Assembly (NCBI RefSeq): GCF_004118975.1
Contig: NZ_CP035376.1
Coordinates: forward strand, 2,852,001 to 2,916,000
Length of the DNA stretch: 64,000 nt
Source of the DNA: Luteimonas sp. YGD11-2
GTDB lineage: Bacteria; Pseudomonadota; Gammaproteobacteria; Xanthomonadales; Xanthomonadaceae
Direction of reading: 5' to 3'
This document shows, in pieces, positions 7,793 to 17,233 of this stretch. How positions within the stretch are numbered: position 1 is the stretch's first letter; every line of letters begins with the position of its first letter. The notes beneath the pieces are model-generated. The model had not been told where the DNA came from, made no database searches, and saw nothing but the letters and a program-made list of their open reading frames with translations. Made by a program: the position numbers and the translations under genes.

Positions 7793-9100
7793 ATGTTCGG
7801 CTACTACTTCAACCTCGCGCTGCGCAGCTTCCGCCGCAACCGCGCGCTGACCGCGCTGATGGTGCTGGCGATCGCACTGGGGATCGGCGCCAGCGTGACC
7901 ACGCTGACCGTGTTCCGCGTGCTGTCGGGCGATCCCATCCCGCACAAGAGCGACCAGCTGTTCTACGTGCGCATGGATCCGGGCACGCTGGACGGCTTCA
8001 CCCCCGGCAACGAACCCGCCGAGCAGATGACCCGCTTCGATGCCGAGGCGCTGCTGCGCGAGGCACGTGGCGACCGCCAGGCGCTGATGTCCGCGGGCTC
8101 GGTGGCGGTGGAGCCCGACGCCGAAGGCCTGACCCCGTTCGTGCTGCAGGCGCGCTACACCTCGGCGGACTTCTTTGCGATGTTCGACACCCCGTTCCGG
8201 CATGGCAGCGGCTGGCAGCGCGGCGACGACGAGGCGCGCGCGCGCGTTGCGGTGATCTCGGGGGCGATGGCCGAGCGCCTGTTCGGCGACACCGACCCCA
8301 CCGGTCGCAGCCTGCGCCTGGGGCGCACCGACTTCCGCGTGGTCGGGGTGCTCGACGACTGGCGGCCCGCCCCGCGCTTCTACGACGTGATCTCCGGCGA
8401 GTTCACCGAAGCCGAGGACGTGTACCTGCCGTTCTCCACCGCGCGCGACCTGCGCCTGCCCGTGCAGGGCAGCATGAACTGCTGGGCCGAGCCCACCGGC
8501 GAGGAAGGCTCCACCGGCCCCGATGCCCCGTGCACCTGGGTGCAGTACTGGGTGGAACTCGGCACCCCCGCCAAGGCCGCCACGTACCGCGCCTACCTGG
8601 ACAACTACAGCGCGCAGCAGCGCCAGGCGGGCCGCTTCGAGCGGCCGGACAACAACGCGCTGACGCCGGTCATGGCGTGGCTGGCCGAACGCGAGGTGGT
8701 GCCGTCCGACGTGCGCCTGCAGGTGTGGCTGGCCTTCGGGTTCCTCGCCGTGTGCCTGCTCAACACCGTCGGCCTGCTGCTGGCCAAGTTCATGCGCCGC
8801 GGTGGCGAGATCGGCGTGCGCCGCGCGCTCGGCGCCAGCCGCCGCTCGATCTTCATGCAGTGCCTGGTGGAGGCCGGCACGGTGGGGCTGGCCGGCGGCG
8901 CGCTGGGCCTGGCGCTGGCGCTGCTGGGCCTGTGGGCCGTGCGCCGGCAACCGGCCGAATACGCCGAACTGGCACGCATGGACCCGACCATGCTGCTGGT
9001 GACCTTTGCGACGGCGCTGTTCGCGAGCCTGCTGGCCGGCGTGCTGCCGGCGTGGCGCGCGATGCAGGTCACGCCTGCCATCCAGCTCAAATCCCAGTAA
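7793..9100 (+). CDS. MacB/FtsX-type ABC permease 1
   Basis: 435 aa with the MacB-like layout: an N-terminal transmembrane helix (ALTALMVLAIALGIGASVTT), a large periplasmic domain (~residues 45-300) and three C-terminal helices carrying the FtsX signature GEIGVRRALGASRRSIF. The periplasmic domain contains two Cys (NCW and PCTW) that could form a disulfide. Closely related in layout and sequence to permease 3 (10357-11697), which has matching FERP and VRRVLGAPRRS segments. Confidence 0.92.
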   Translation: MFGYYFNLALRSFRRNRALTALMVLAIALGIGASVTTLTVFRVLSGDPIPHKSDQLFYVRMDPGTLDGFTPGNEPAEQMTRFDAEALLREARGDRQALMSAGSVAVEPDAEGLTPFVLQARYTSADFFAMFDTPFRHGSGWQRGDDEARARVAVISGAMAERLFGDTDPTGRSLRLGRTDFRVVGVLDDWRPAPRFYDVISGEFTEAEDVYLPFSTARDLRLPVQGSMNCWAEPTGEEGSTGPDAPCTWVQYWVELGTPAKAATYRAYLDNYSAQQRQAGRFERPDNNALTPVMAWLAEREVVPSDVRLQVWLAFGFLAVCLLNTVGLLLAKFMRRGGEIGVRRALGASRRSIFMQCLVEAGTVGLAGGALGLALALLGLWAVRRQPAEYAELARMDPTMLLVTFATALFASLLAGVLPAWRAMQVTPAIQLKSQ

Positions 9101-9127
9101 CGCTCCGCACGCGAAGAGACCTCCGCC

Positions 9128-10357
9128 ATGGAACTCCGTCCGATCCTCTCCACCCTGTCGCGGCACAAGACCGCCGCCGCGCTGATCGTGTTCGAGATCG
9201 CGCTGTCGTGCGCGATCGTGTGCAACGCGCTGTTCCTGATCGCCGGGCGGCTCGAGCGCATCGACCGCCCCACCGGCGTCGACGAGCAGCACGTGGTCAC
9301 CCTTCAGGCGCGCGGCCTGACGACCGACACCAGTGCCGATGCGGTGACGCAGACCGATCTCGCCGCACTGCGCGCGGTGCCCGGCGTGGCCAACGCCACC
9401 ATCAGCGTGCAGGTGCCGTTCGGCAACTCGAACTGGAACAGCAGCGTGCGCACGACCCCCGACCAGCGCGGCGAAACCATGAACGCGTCGAACTACATCG
9501 GCGACGAGCACTTCATCGACACGATGGGCCTCGAGCTCGTGGCCGGGCGCAACTTCACCCGCGACGAGGTCGGTGACTTCGGCCGCATGCGCGCCGAAGG
9601 CGCGGTGCACTTCCCGGCGGTGATCCTCACCCGGGCCACCGCGGAGCGGCTGTTCCCGGCAGGCGACGCGCTCGGCAAGCCGCTCTACATCTGGGGCGAG
9701 GAGCCCAGCCGGGTCATCGGCATCGTCGAACGCCTGGTGAAGCCGAACGATTCCGGTTCGGCCGCGAGTTACGGCGAGTCGGTGCTCCTGCCGGGCCGGG
9801 TGCCCTATTCGAGCGGCAGCTATCTCGTGCGCGTGAACGATCCCGCACAGCGCGACGCGGTGCTGGAGCAGGCGCGCGAGGCGCTGATCGCACAGGGCCC
9901 CACGCGCATCGTCGATGCCGAACAGGCGCGCACGCTGGAAAGCATGCGCGACCGCTACTACCGCCAGGACCGCGCGATGGCGTGGATGCTGGTGGCGGTG
10001 ATCGTCGCGCTGCTGGTGGTGACCGCGCTGGGCATCGTCGGGCTGGCCAGTTTCTGGGTGCAGCAGCGCAGCCGCCAGATCGGCATCCGCCGTGCGCTCG
10101 GCGCCACCCGCGGGCAGATCCTGCGTTACTTCCAGACCGAGAACTTCCTGCTGGCCACCATCGGCATCGTCATCGGCATGCTGCTGGCCTACGCGCTCAA
10201 CCAGCTGCTGATGCAGCGCTACGAGCTGCCGCGGCTGCCGCTGTTCTACCTGCCGATCGGCGCCGTGGTGCTTTGGCTGCTTGGACAGGTCGCGGTCTAC
10301 GGGCCGGCGCGGCGCGCGGCACTGGTGCCGCCGGCCGTCGCGACGCGCGGCGCCTGA
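9128..10357 (+). CDS. MacB/FtsX-type ABC permease 2
   Basis: 409 aa; one N-terminal helix (AALIVFEIALSCAIVCNALF), a periplasmic domain and three C-terminal helices with RQIGIRRALGATRGQILRYF and a conserved end (LVPPAVATRGA). It lacks the longer insert of permease 1 and is the counterpart of permease 4. Its stop overlaps the start of permease 3 (TGATG), so the two are probably translationally coupled. Confidence 0.92.
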   Translation: MELRPILSTLSRHKTAAALIVFEIALSCAIVCNALFLIAGRLERIDRPTGVDEQHVVTLQARGLTTDTSADAVTQTDLAALRAVPGVANATISVQVPFGNSNWNSSVRTTPDQRGETMNASNYIGDEHFIDTMGLELVAGRNFTRDEVGDFGRMRAEGAVHFPAVILTRATAERLFPAGDALGKPLYIWGEEPSRVIGIVERLVKPNDSGSAASYGESVLLPGRVPYSSGSYLVRVNDPAQRDAVLEQAREALIAQGPTRIVDAEQARTLESMRDRYYRQDRAMAWMLVAVIVALLVVTALGIVGLASFWVQQRSRQIGIRRALGATRGQILRYFQTENFLLATIGIVIGMLLAYALNQLLMQRYELPRLPLFYLPIGAVVLWLLGQVAVYGPARRAALVPPAVATRGA

Positions 10358-11697
10358 TGGCCAGCGCCGCCCGTTACGCGGTGGAGCTCGGCCTGCGCGG
10401 CCTGCTTCGCCACCCGCGCACCATGCTCCTCACCGTGATCCTGCTCGGCCTCGGGCTGGCCGCGGTGATGAGCATGTTGACGCTGCTGGCAATGCTGTCG
10501 GCCGATCCGCTGCCGGGCATCAGCGAACGCCTGCACCTGGCCTGGGTGGACTCGCGCGCCGCGCCCACCAGTGCGTCGGCGGCCGAACCCGATGCCGATG
10601 CGCCACCGTTTCTGTGGAAGCTCGCCGACGCGCAGGCATTGATGGACCTGCAGCCGGCGGTGCGGCAGACCGCGCTGGTATCGACACCGGTCACCGTGCA
10701 GCCCGGCGATGGCGACCGCAGCGACACCACCGTGGCGGTGCTGGCGCTGGGCCCGATGCCGTCGATGTTCGGGGTGCCGCTGCTGCGCGGCCGCTACTGG
10801 ACCGCGGCCGAGGAGCAGGACCGCGTGCCGGTGGCGGTGATCGGCGACGCCACCGCGCGCGCACTGTTTGGCGACATCGACGCCGTCGGCCGCGACCTGC
10901 GCATCGGCAGCACGCTGTTCCGGGTGATCGGGGTGGCCGGCGCATGGGCGCCGCGGCCACGTTTCCATTTTCTGCAGGCCGGGCAGGCGGTGTGGAGCGA
11001 ACGTTCGGAGTCGCTGTTCCTGCCGCTGCATGCGGCGCTGGATGCCGGTGTCGCGCCAATGGCCACGCGCGACTGCGATGGCCGCGGCGTCGGCGGTTTC
11101 GGCTTCGATTCGATCGACCTAGGCGCCTGCCGCTGGCTGGCGTTGTGGGCGGAGCTGCCGGACGAATCCGCCCGCGCGGCCTACGCCGATGCGCTGGCCG
11201 GCTATGCGCGCTCGCGCCACACCGCCGGCGTGTTCGAGCGCCCGGCGGCCAGCCGCCTCGACAGCGTGCCGGCGTGGCTTGCCGCCAACCGCGTGGTGCC
11301 CGACAGCGTGCTCCTGTACCTCTGGCTCGCGGTGGGCCTGCTGGCACTGTGCATGGTCAATGTCGCGGGATTGCTGGCGGCGCGCTTCCTGCGCCGCGGC
11401 AGCGAGCTGGGCGTGCGCCGCGTGCTGGGCGCGCCACGCCGTTCGGTGCTGGTGCAGTGCCTGGTCGAGGCACTCGCGGCCGGCACCCTGGGCGGTCTGC
11501 TGGCCTGGCCGCTGACGCTGTTCGGGCTGTGGGTGATCCGCCTGCAGGACCATGGCTATACCGACCTCGCGCGCTTCGAACCGCGGTTGTTCGCGCTGCT
11601 GCTGGCGCTGGCCATCGGCACCGGCCTGCTGGTGGGTCTGGTGCCGGCACTGCGTGCGGCACGCATCGAACCCGTCCTGCAGATCAAGAGTCCCTGA
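10357..11697 (+). CDS. MacB/FtsX-type ABC permease 3 (paralogue of permease 1)
   Basis: 446 aa starting at the ATG that overlaps the previous stop. N-terminal helix MLLTVILLGLGLAAVMSMLT, a periplasmic region with paired Cys (RDCDGRG and LGACRW), and C-terminal helices with SELGVRRVLGAPRRSVLVQC. The sequence follows permease 1 through most of its length, including the ADPLPGISERLH / GDPIPHKSDQLF region. This indicates duplication of a permease 1-2 block to give permeases 3-4. Confidence 0.92.
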   Translation: MASAARYAVELGLRGLLRHPRTMLLTVILLGLGLAAVMSMLTLLAMLSADPLPGISERLHLAWVDSRAAPTSASAAEPDADAPPFLWKLADAQALMDLQPAVRQTALVSTPVTVQPGDGDRSDTTVAVLALGPMPSMFGVPLLRGRYWTAAEEQDRVPVAVIGDATARALFGDIDAVGRDLRIGSTLFRVIGVAGAWAPRPRFHFLQAGQAVWSERSESLFLPLHAALDAGVAPMATRDCDGRGVGGFGFDSIDLGACRWLALWAELPDESARAAYADALAGYARSRHTAGVFERPAASRLDSVPAWLAANRVVPDSVLLYLWLAVGLLALCMVNVAGLLAARFLRRGSELGVRRVLGAPRRSVLVQCLVEALAAGTLGGLLAWPLTLFGLWVIRLQDHGYTDLARFEPRLFALLLALAIGTGLLVGLVPALRAARIEPVLQIKSP

Positions 11698-11704
11698 GGT
11701 GAGC

Positions 11705-12946
11705 ATGCGCCTGCCCCTGCGCCCGATCGTGTCGGCCCTGCGCCGGCGCCCGTTGATGCCCTGGCTGGTCGCCGTCCAGGTGGCGGTCGCGGTGGCGATC
11801 CTCGCCAATGCGGTGTTCCTGCTGCAGCGGCAGGTCATGCCGCTGCTGGCCGACGACGGCATCGCCCGCGACCGCCTGCTGCTGGTCGACCAGATGGTCG
11901 CGCGACGGGGCAGCTGGACGGCGGCGCAGATCGATGCGGTCACCGCGCTGATCGATGGCATTCCCGGCGTGGAGGCGGCAGCGCCCGCGCTCGGGCTGCC
12001 GATGAAGCAGTCGATGACCTTCACCCTGTCGCTGCGCGGGCCCGGTGGCGAGAGCGTGGTCGCGAGCGGCTTTGCCGGCGAAGGCCTGCGCGAGGCGCTC
12101 GGCTTGGACCTCGTGCAGGGCCGCGACTTCGAGCCGGGCGAAGGCTTCCGCGTCGACCTCGCCTCCGGCGGCGTCGACATCCCCGCGGGCACCCCGGTGA
12201 TCCTGACCGAAGCGCTGGCGCGGTTGTGGTTTCCCGATGGCGATGCACTGGGCGGACGGCTGGAACAGACCGACGGCGGGCGTCACCTGGTGGTGGTGGG
12301 CGTGGTCCGCCGCCTGCTGCGCTACCAGCTCGACGAGCTCGACGACGGCCGTGCGCAGTACTCGATCCTGCTGCCGGCGCAGATCGTGTCGGTGCCGGTG
12401 CTCAACTACGCGGTGCGGGTGGATCCGCAGCGTCGGGATGCGGTGGCAGACGCACTCCCCGCGATGCTCGAGAACGAGTACGGCGCGCTGATGCTGGCCG
12501 GCGTGCCGGTGCGGGTCGACAGTTACGAGGCGCTGCGCGATGCCGCGTTCCGCTCCCGGCGCGCCGCGGCCTGGCTGTTCGGCACGGTGATCGCGGTGAT
12601 CCTGGCGGTGACCGGCATCGGCATCGGCGGGCTCTCGGCGTACTGGGTGGAAACGCGGCTGCGGCTGATCGGCATCCGCCGCGCACTCGACGCCAGCCGA
12701 CGCGACATCATCGGCCACTGCCTCGCCGAGAACGCCGTCGTGGTCGGCATGGGCCTGGTACCGGGCCTGGTGGCTGCCTATGCGATCAACCAGTGGCTGA
12801 TGCAGGCGCATGCGATGGCGCGCCTGCCACTGGCCTACCTGCCGCTGGCCGCGCTGCTGCTGTGGCTGCTCGGCCTGTACGCGGCCTCCGGCCCTGCGCG
12901 CCGTGCGGCGCGGGTGCCGCCTGCGATCGCCACCCGCAGCGCCTGA
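11705..12946 (+). CDS. MacB/FtsX-type ABC permease 4 (paralogue of permease 2)
   Basis: 413 aa. The ATG at 11705 is preceded by GAGGTGAG; a GTG two codons upstream is an alternative. N-terminal helix WLVAVQVAVAVAILANAVFL, a periplasmic domain, and C-terminal helices with RLIGIRRALDASRRDIIGHC, ending RVPPAIATRSA like permease 2. The fourth helix block reads YAINQWLMQAHAM against YALNQLLMQRYEL in permease 2. It is the last transporter subunit before the regulatory genes. Confidence 0.92.
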   Translation: MRLPLRPIVSALRRRPLMPWLVAVQVAVAVAILANAVFLLQRQVMPLLADDGIARDRLLLVDQMVARRGSWTAAQIDAVTALIDGIPGVEAAAPALGLPMKQSMTFTLSLRGPGGESVVASGFAGEGLREALGLDLVQGRDFEPGEGFRVDLASGGVDIPAGTPVILTEALARLWFPDGDALGGRLEQTDGGRHLVVVGVVRRLLRYQLDELDDGRAQYSILLPAQIVSVPVLNYAVRVDPQRRDAVADALPAMLENEYGALMLAGVPVRVDSYEALRDAAFRSRRAAAWLFGTVIAVILAVTGIGIGGLSAYWVETRLRLIGIRRALDASRRDIIGHCLAENAVVVGMGLVPGLVAAYAINQWLMQAHAMARLPLAYLPLAALLLWLLGLYAASGPARRAARVPPAIATRSA

Positions 12947-13004
12947 GCGCACGCGTGTGCCCATGCCGATAAGCTTCGATCACCGTTCACCGCCGGCCCC
13001 TGCG

Positions 13005-14339
13005 ATGTCCACCGTCCTGATCATCGACGACAACCCGGCCGTGGCCATCGCGCTGGACGTGCTGTTCTCGCTGCACGACATCCGCACCGTGCATGCCGAG
13101 TCCCCCGAGGCCGGGCTGGCGGCACTGGAGAGCGGCGAGATCGACCTGGTGATCCAGGACATGAACTTCCGCGCCGACACCACCTCCGGTGACGAGGGCA
13201 CCGCGCTGTTCGCGCAGATCCATGCACGACATCCGCAGCTGCCGGTGGTGCTGCTGACGGCATGGACACACCTGGAATCCGCGGTCGAACTGATCAAGGC
13301 CGGCGCCGCCGACTACGTGGCCAAGCCGTGGGACGACCACAAGCTGGTGACCACCGTCGGCAACCTGCTGGAGCTGTCGGCCAGCCGCCGCGAGCTGGGG
13401 CGACGGCGTGCACGCGAGCAGCGCGAGCGCCACGCGCTCGAACAGGGCCACGATCTGTGCGGCGTGGTGTGGGCCGATGCCAGCACCGAACGCGTGCTGG
13501 CGCTCGCGGTGCAGGTGGCGCGTTCGGAGCTGCCGGTGCTGGTGACCGGGCCCAACGGCGTGGGCAAGGAGAAGATCGCGCAGATCATCCACGCCAACTC
13601 GGCGGTGCGCGATGGCCCGTTCGTGGCGCTCAACTGTGGCGCGCTGCCGGCGGAACTGATCGAGGCGGAGCTGTTCGGTGCCGACGCCGGTGCCTACACC
13701 GGCGCCAACCGCGCGCGCGAAGGCAAGTTCGAGGCCGCCGACCGCGGCACGCTGTTCCTCGACGAGATCGGCAACCTGCCGCTGGCCGGGCAGATGAAGC
13801 TGCTGCGGGTGCTGGAAACCGGCCGTTTCGAGCGCCTCGGCTCCAACCGCGAGCGCCAGGTGCGGGTGCGCGTGGTCAGCGCCACCAACGCCGACCTGCC
13901 GGCGCTGATCGCCTCGGGCCGGTTCCGCGAAGACCTCTACTACCGCCTCAACGCGATCGAGCTGGCGCTGCCGCCGCTGGCCGAGCGACCGGACGACATC
14001 CTGCCGCTGGCCCGGCACTTCCTGCCGGCCGGCAGGCGCCTGCGCCGCGATGCCGAGCAGGTGCTGCTGCGCCACCGCTGGCCGGGCAACGTCCGCGAGC
14101 TGCGCAACGTGGTGCAACGTGCCGCGCTGCTGTCGGCCGGGGACGATATCGGCGCCGCCGCGCTGGGGCTGCCCGATGCCGCACCTGCCGTGGCTGCGGC
14201 CATGGACCCGGATCGCGCGCAGATCGAGGCGGCGATCGAGCGTGCCGGCGGCGTGCTTGCGCAGGCCGCCGCCGAACTCGGGCTGTCGCGGCAGGCGCTG
14301 TACCGGCGCATGGACAAGCTCGGCCTGCGCCCGGACTGA
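13005..14339 (+). CDS. NtrC-family sigma-54-dependent response regulator
   Basis: 444 aa. Receiver domain with acidic pocket IIDDN, phospho-acceptor Asp52 (VIQDMNF), the Thr of LLTAWT and the Lys of VAKPWDD. The AAA+ domain has Walker A GPNGVGKE, the sigma-54-contacting loop GAYTGAN, Walker [10 protein letters not shown] and sensor [10 protein letters not shown] Fis-type helix-turn-helix ([18 protein letters not shown]) closes the protein. It should activate a sigma-54 promoter; the best candidate is the operon's own at 5395. A start at 12963 would add 14 residues ahead of the receiver and is less likely. The stop overlaps the kinase start (TGATG). Confidence 0.93.
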   Translation: MSTVLIIDDNPAVAIALDVLFSLHDIRTVHAESPEAGLAALESGEIDLVIQDMNFRADTTSGDEGTALFAQIHARHPQLPVVLLTAWTHLESAVELIKAGAADYVAKPWDDHKLVTTVGNLLELSASRRELGRRRAREQRERHALEQGHDLCGVVWADASTERVLALAVQVARSELPVLVTGPNGVGKEKIAQIIHANSAVRDGPFVALNCGALPAELIEAELFGADAGAYTGANRAREGKFEAADRGTLFLDEIGNLPLAGQMKLLRVLETGRFERLGSNRERQVRVRVVSATNADLPALIASGRFREDLYYRLNAIELALPPLAERPDDILPLARHFLPAGRRLRRDAEQVLLRHRWPGNVRELRNVVQRAALLSAGDDIGAAALGLPDAAPAVAAAMDPDRAQIEAAIERAGGVLAQAAAELGLSRQALYRRMDKLGLRPD

Positions 14340-15646
14340 TGCTGCTTCCGCGGCTGCCGATAAGCGTCCGCCTGACCGCGCTGGCGGCGCTGTTCGCCAT
14401 CGCGTGCGCGTTGCTGGGCAGCTGGCTGACCCGCTGGCTGCTGCCGTGGGCCGCGGTGCTGGCCGCGGCCGCGCTGCTGCTGCCGCTGCTGGTCTGGCAG
14501 GTGCGGCGCCTGCTCGACCCCGTGCGTGCGCTGTTCCGCGCGCTGGCCGGCGCGGTCACCGCCTATCGCGATGGCGACTACAGCTTCGGCATCCGCTGGG
14601 ACGGCCGCGGCGAGCTGGCCGAGCTGGTCGATGCCCACAACCGCCTCGGCGACGTGCTGCGCGAGCAGCGCAACACCCTCGTGCAGCGCGAACTGCTGCT
14701 CGACACCATCGTGCAGAACACGCCGGTGGCGATGGTGCTGCTCGACCCGGTGCGCCGCGTGGTGCTCGGCAACCTGGCCGCGCGCAAGCTGCTGGGTGGC
14801 GGCAGGCGCCTGGAGGGCCAGGATTTCGATGCCGTCATCGAGGCCGCGCCGGCCGCGCTGCGCGAGGCGCTCGCGCGCGGCGGCGACGGCATGTTCAGCG
14901 TCGGCGACGGCGAGGACCAGGAGGACATCTACCACCTGTCGCGGCGCGTGTTCCGCCTCAACGGCCGCCGCCACGAACTGGTGCTGCTGCGCCTGCTCAC
15001 GGCCGAACTGCGCCGGCAGGAGGTGCAGACCTGGAAGAAGGTGATCCGGGTGATCAGCCACGAGCTCAACAACTCGCTGGCGCCGATCGCCTCGCTCGCG
15101 CACTCCGGTGCCGAACTGCTGCGCCGCGGCCAGGCCGAACGGCTGCCGGCGGCGCTGGCCACCATCGAGGAACGCGCACGCCACCTCGAGGGTTTCATCC
15201 GCGACTATGCGCGCTTCGCCAAGCTGCCCGCACCACGGCTGGAAACGGTGGAGTGGGAGCGCTTCATCGAGCGCCTGCGCGACCAGGTGGCCTTCGGCTT
15301 CGACGGCACCCGCGACGGCAATGCACGCTTCGATACCGCGCAGATGGAGCAATGCCTGATCAACCTGCTGCGCAACGCACACGAATCGGGCTCATCGGCG
15401 CAGGACGTGCGGCTGGCGCTGCGCCGGCTGCCCGATGCCTGGCGCATCGAAGTGCTCGACCGCGGCAGCGGCATGAACGATGCGGTGCTGGCGAACGCGC
15501 TGCTGCCGTTCTACTCGACCAAGCGCAACGGCACCGGCCTGGGCCTCGCGCTGGCGCGCGAGATCTGCGAAGCGCATGGCGGCCGCATCGCGTTGCAGAA
15601 CCGCGACGGCGGCGGCCTCGCCGTCAGCCTCACCATCCCCCAATAG
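14339..15646 (+). CDS. Membrane sensor histidine kinase, partner of the NtrC-type regulator
   Basis: 435 aa. Two N-terminal transmembrane helices with almost no periplasmic loop (residues ~10-60), a HAMP-like linker, a PAS-like domain (VQNTPVAMVLLDPVRRVV), then HisKA with the phospho-acceptor in ISHELNNSLAPI. The HATPase_c part has the N box QCLINLLRNAHES, G1 DRGSGM and G2 GTGLGLALARE. The lack of a sensor loop suggests it detects a membrane or cytoplasmic cue, possibly the state of the transporter or its substrate. Translationally coupled to the regulator; last gene of the operon. Confidence 0.93.
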   Translation: MLLPRLPISVRLTALAALFAIACALLGSWLTRWLLPWAAVLAAAALLLPLLVWQVRRLLDPVRALFRALAGAVTAYRDGDYSFGIRWDGRGELAELVDAHNRLGDVLREQRNTLVQRELLLDTIVQNTPVAMVLLDPVRRVVLGNLAARKLLGGGRRLEGQDFDAVIEAAPAALREALARGGDGMFSVGDGEDQEDIYHLSRRVFRLNGRRHELVLLRLLTAELRRQEVQTWKKVIRVISHELNNSLAPIASLAHSGAELLRRGQAERLPAALATIEERARHLEGFIRDYARFAKLPAPRLETVEWERFIERLRDQVAFGFDGTRDGNARFDTAQMEQCLINLLRNAHESGSSAQDVRLALRRLPDAWRIEVLDRGSGMNDAVLANALLPFYSTKRNGTGLGLALAREICEAHGGRIALQNRDGGGLAVSLTIPQ

Positions 15647-15676
15647 AGAACCGCGGCCCACGGCCGCCACCGACGT

Positions 15677-15801
15677 CCCTCTCCCGCCTGCGGGAGAGGG
15701 GGGGACCACCTGCAACGCAGGTGGTGGGGTGAGGGGAAACGCCGCAGCCAACCCCCTCATCCGCCCCCTGGCGGGGCACCATCTCCCGCGCGGGAGAAGG
15801 G
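15677..15801. repeat. CCCTCTCCCGC-type intergenic hairpin cluster
   Basis: Three dyads between the convergent kinase and glmU genes: CCCTCTCCCG-CCTG-CGGGAGAGGG (15677-15700), CCACCTG-CAACG-CAGGTGG (15706-15724), and a CTCATCCGCCCC / TCTCCCGCGCGGGAGAAGGG block ending at 15801. From memory, this repeat style is common between xanthomonad genes. It may also stop transcription from both sides. Confidence 0.6.
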
Positions 15802-15831
15802 TTTGCAACGCTTCTTCCAGGTTTCCAGCCC

Positions 15832-17202
15832 CTACTTCTTCTTCGGCCGCACCCAGCCTTCGATCACCGTCTGCCGCGCGCGCGCGACCGCGAGCCTGTC
15901 GTCCGGTACGTCGGCGGTGATCGCCGAACCCGCGGCCGTGGTCGCGCCTGCGCCGATGGTCAGCGGCGCCACCAGAGATGCGTTGGAGCCGATGAACGCG
16001 CCGTCGCCGATCACCGTGCGGTGCTTGTTCACGCCGTCGTAGTTGCAGGTGATCGTGCCGGCACCGATGTTCACCGACGCGCCCACGTCGGCATCGCCGA
16101 GATAGGTGAGGTGGTTGGCCTTGCTCGCCACGCCGATCGTGGTGTTCTTGGTTTCGACGAAGTTGCCGATGTGCGCGCCGTCGGCAAGCACGGTACCGGG
16201 CCGCAGCCGCGCGAACGGGCCGATGGTGACCGAACCTTCCGCGCGCACGCCATCGAGGTCGCAGTGCGCACGCACCTCGGTGCCGCCGCAGAGCGTCACG
16301 TCCTTCAACCGGCAGAACGGGCCGATGCGCACGCCATCACCCAGCTCGACGCGCCCTTCCAGGATCACGTCGACATCGAACTCGACATCGGTGCCGAGCA
16401 CCACCTCGCCGCGGACGTCCACGCGTGCGGGATCGGCGAAGCGCGCGCCCTGCGCGCACAGCGCACGCACCGCGCGCTGCTGGAACGCGCGCTCGAGCTG
16501 CGCGAGCTGCCAGGGGTCGTTGGCGCCCTCGGCTTCCACCGGATCGTCGACCATCACGATGTCGGCGGGCGCGAACTCGTCGGCCGCCATCGCGAAGATG
16601 TCGGTGAGGTAGTACTCGCCCTGCGCGTTGTCGTTGGACAGTGCGCCCAGCCAGCGCTTGAGCGCGGTGGCTTCGGCGGCAACGATGCCGGTGTTGACCA
16701 GGCGGATGCGGCGCTGTTCCTCGTCGGCATCCTTGTGTTCGACGATTGCCGCGACATGGCCCTCGGAATCGCGCACCACGCGGCCGTAGCCGCGCGGGTC
16801 GTCGAGTTCGGCCACCAGCACCGCCAGCCGCGAGCCGCGCTCGCCGGTGAGCAGCCGCTGCAGCGTCGCCGCGGTGATCAGCGGCACGTCGCCATACAGC
16901 ACCACCACCTCGGCGCCATCCGGCACCTCGCCCAATGCCTGCTGCACGGCATGCCCCGTGCCCAGCCGCTCCCGCTGCTCGGCCCACAGCAGGTCGGTCT
17001 GGTCGCCGAGTGCCGCGCGCACCTGGTCGCCACCGTGGCCGTAGACGACGTGGATCGCTGCCGGCGCAAGCTCGCGCGCGGTCGAGATCACATGCGTGAG
17101 CATCGGCCGCCCGGCGACCTTCTGCAGCACCTTGGGCAGCGCCGAGCGCATGCGCTTGCCCTCGCCCGCGGCAAGGATGACGACGTGGAGGGGAGCGGTC
17201 AT
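15832..17202 (-). CDS. glmU: Bifunctional N-acetylglucosamine-1-phosphate uridyltransferase / glucosamine-1-phosphate acetyltransferase
   Basis: 456 aa, the normal GlmU length. The N-terminal uridyltransferase carries [18 protein letters not shown] and the QEYYLTD-like segment [12 protein letters not shown]. The C-terminal left-handed beta-helix acetyltransferase carries [12 protein letters not shown] and [11 protein letters not shown]. It makes UDP-GlcNAc for peptidoglycan and LPS. The start at 17202 ([15 protein letters not shown]) was chosen over the longer frame to 17310 on family length. In many gammaproteobacteria glmU follows atpC; here a peptidase and gtrA lie between. Confidence 0.97.
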   Translation of the reverse strand: MTAPLHVVILAAGEGKRMRSALPKVLQKVAGRPMLTHVISTARELAPAAIHVVYGHGGDQVRAALGDQTDLLWAEQRERLGTGHAVQQALGEVPDGAEVVVLYGDVPLITAATLQRLLTGERGSRLAVLVAELDDPRGYGRVVRDSEGHVAAIVEHKDADEEQRRIRLVNTGIVAAEATALKRWLGALSNDNAQGEYYLTDIFAMAADEFAPADIVMVDDPVEAEGANDPWQLAQLERAFQQRAVRALCAQGARFADPARVDVRGEVVLGTDVEFDVDVILEGRVELGDGVRIGPFCRLKDVTLCGGTEVRAHCDLDGVRAEGSVTIGPFARLRPGTVLADGAHIGNFVETKNTTIGVASKANHLTYLGDADVGASVNIGAGTITCNYDGVNKHRTVIGDGAFIGSNASLVAPLTIGAGATTAAGSAITADVPDDRLAVARARQTVIEGWVRPKKK

Positions 17203-17233
17203 GGAATCGCCTGTGCGGAGGAATCGCGGAATT

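Noticed and set aside
6437..9610. 1057-codon minus-strand frame over the ATPase and permease genes
   Set aside because: Composition is His/Arg/Gln/Ala-rich without folds, and it is antisense to four well-supported genes.
13005..14339. Regulator unable to use sigma-54 because its loop is GAYTGA, not GAFTGA
   Set aside because: Tyr replaces Phe with an aromatic residue, generally accepted at this position, and a good sigma-54 promoter precedes the operon.
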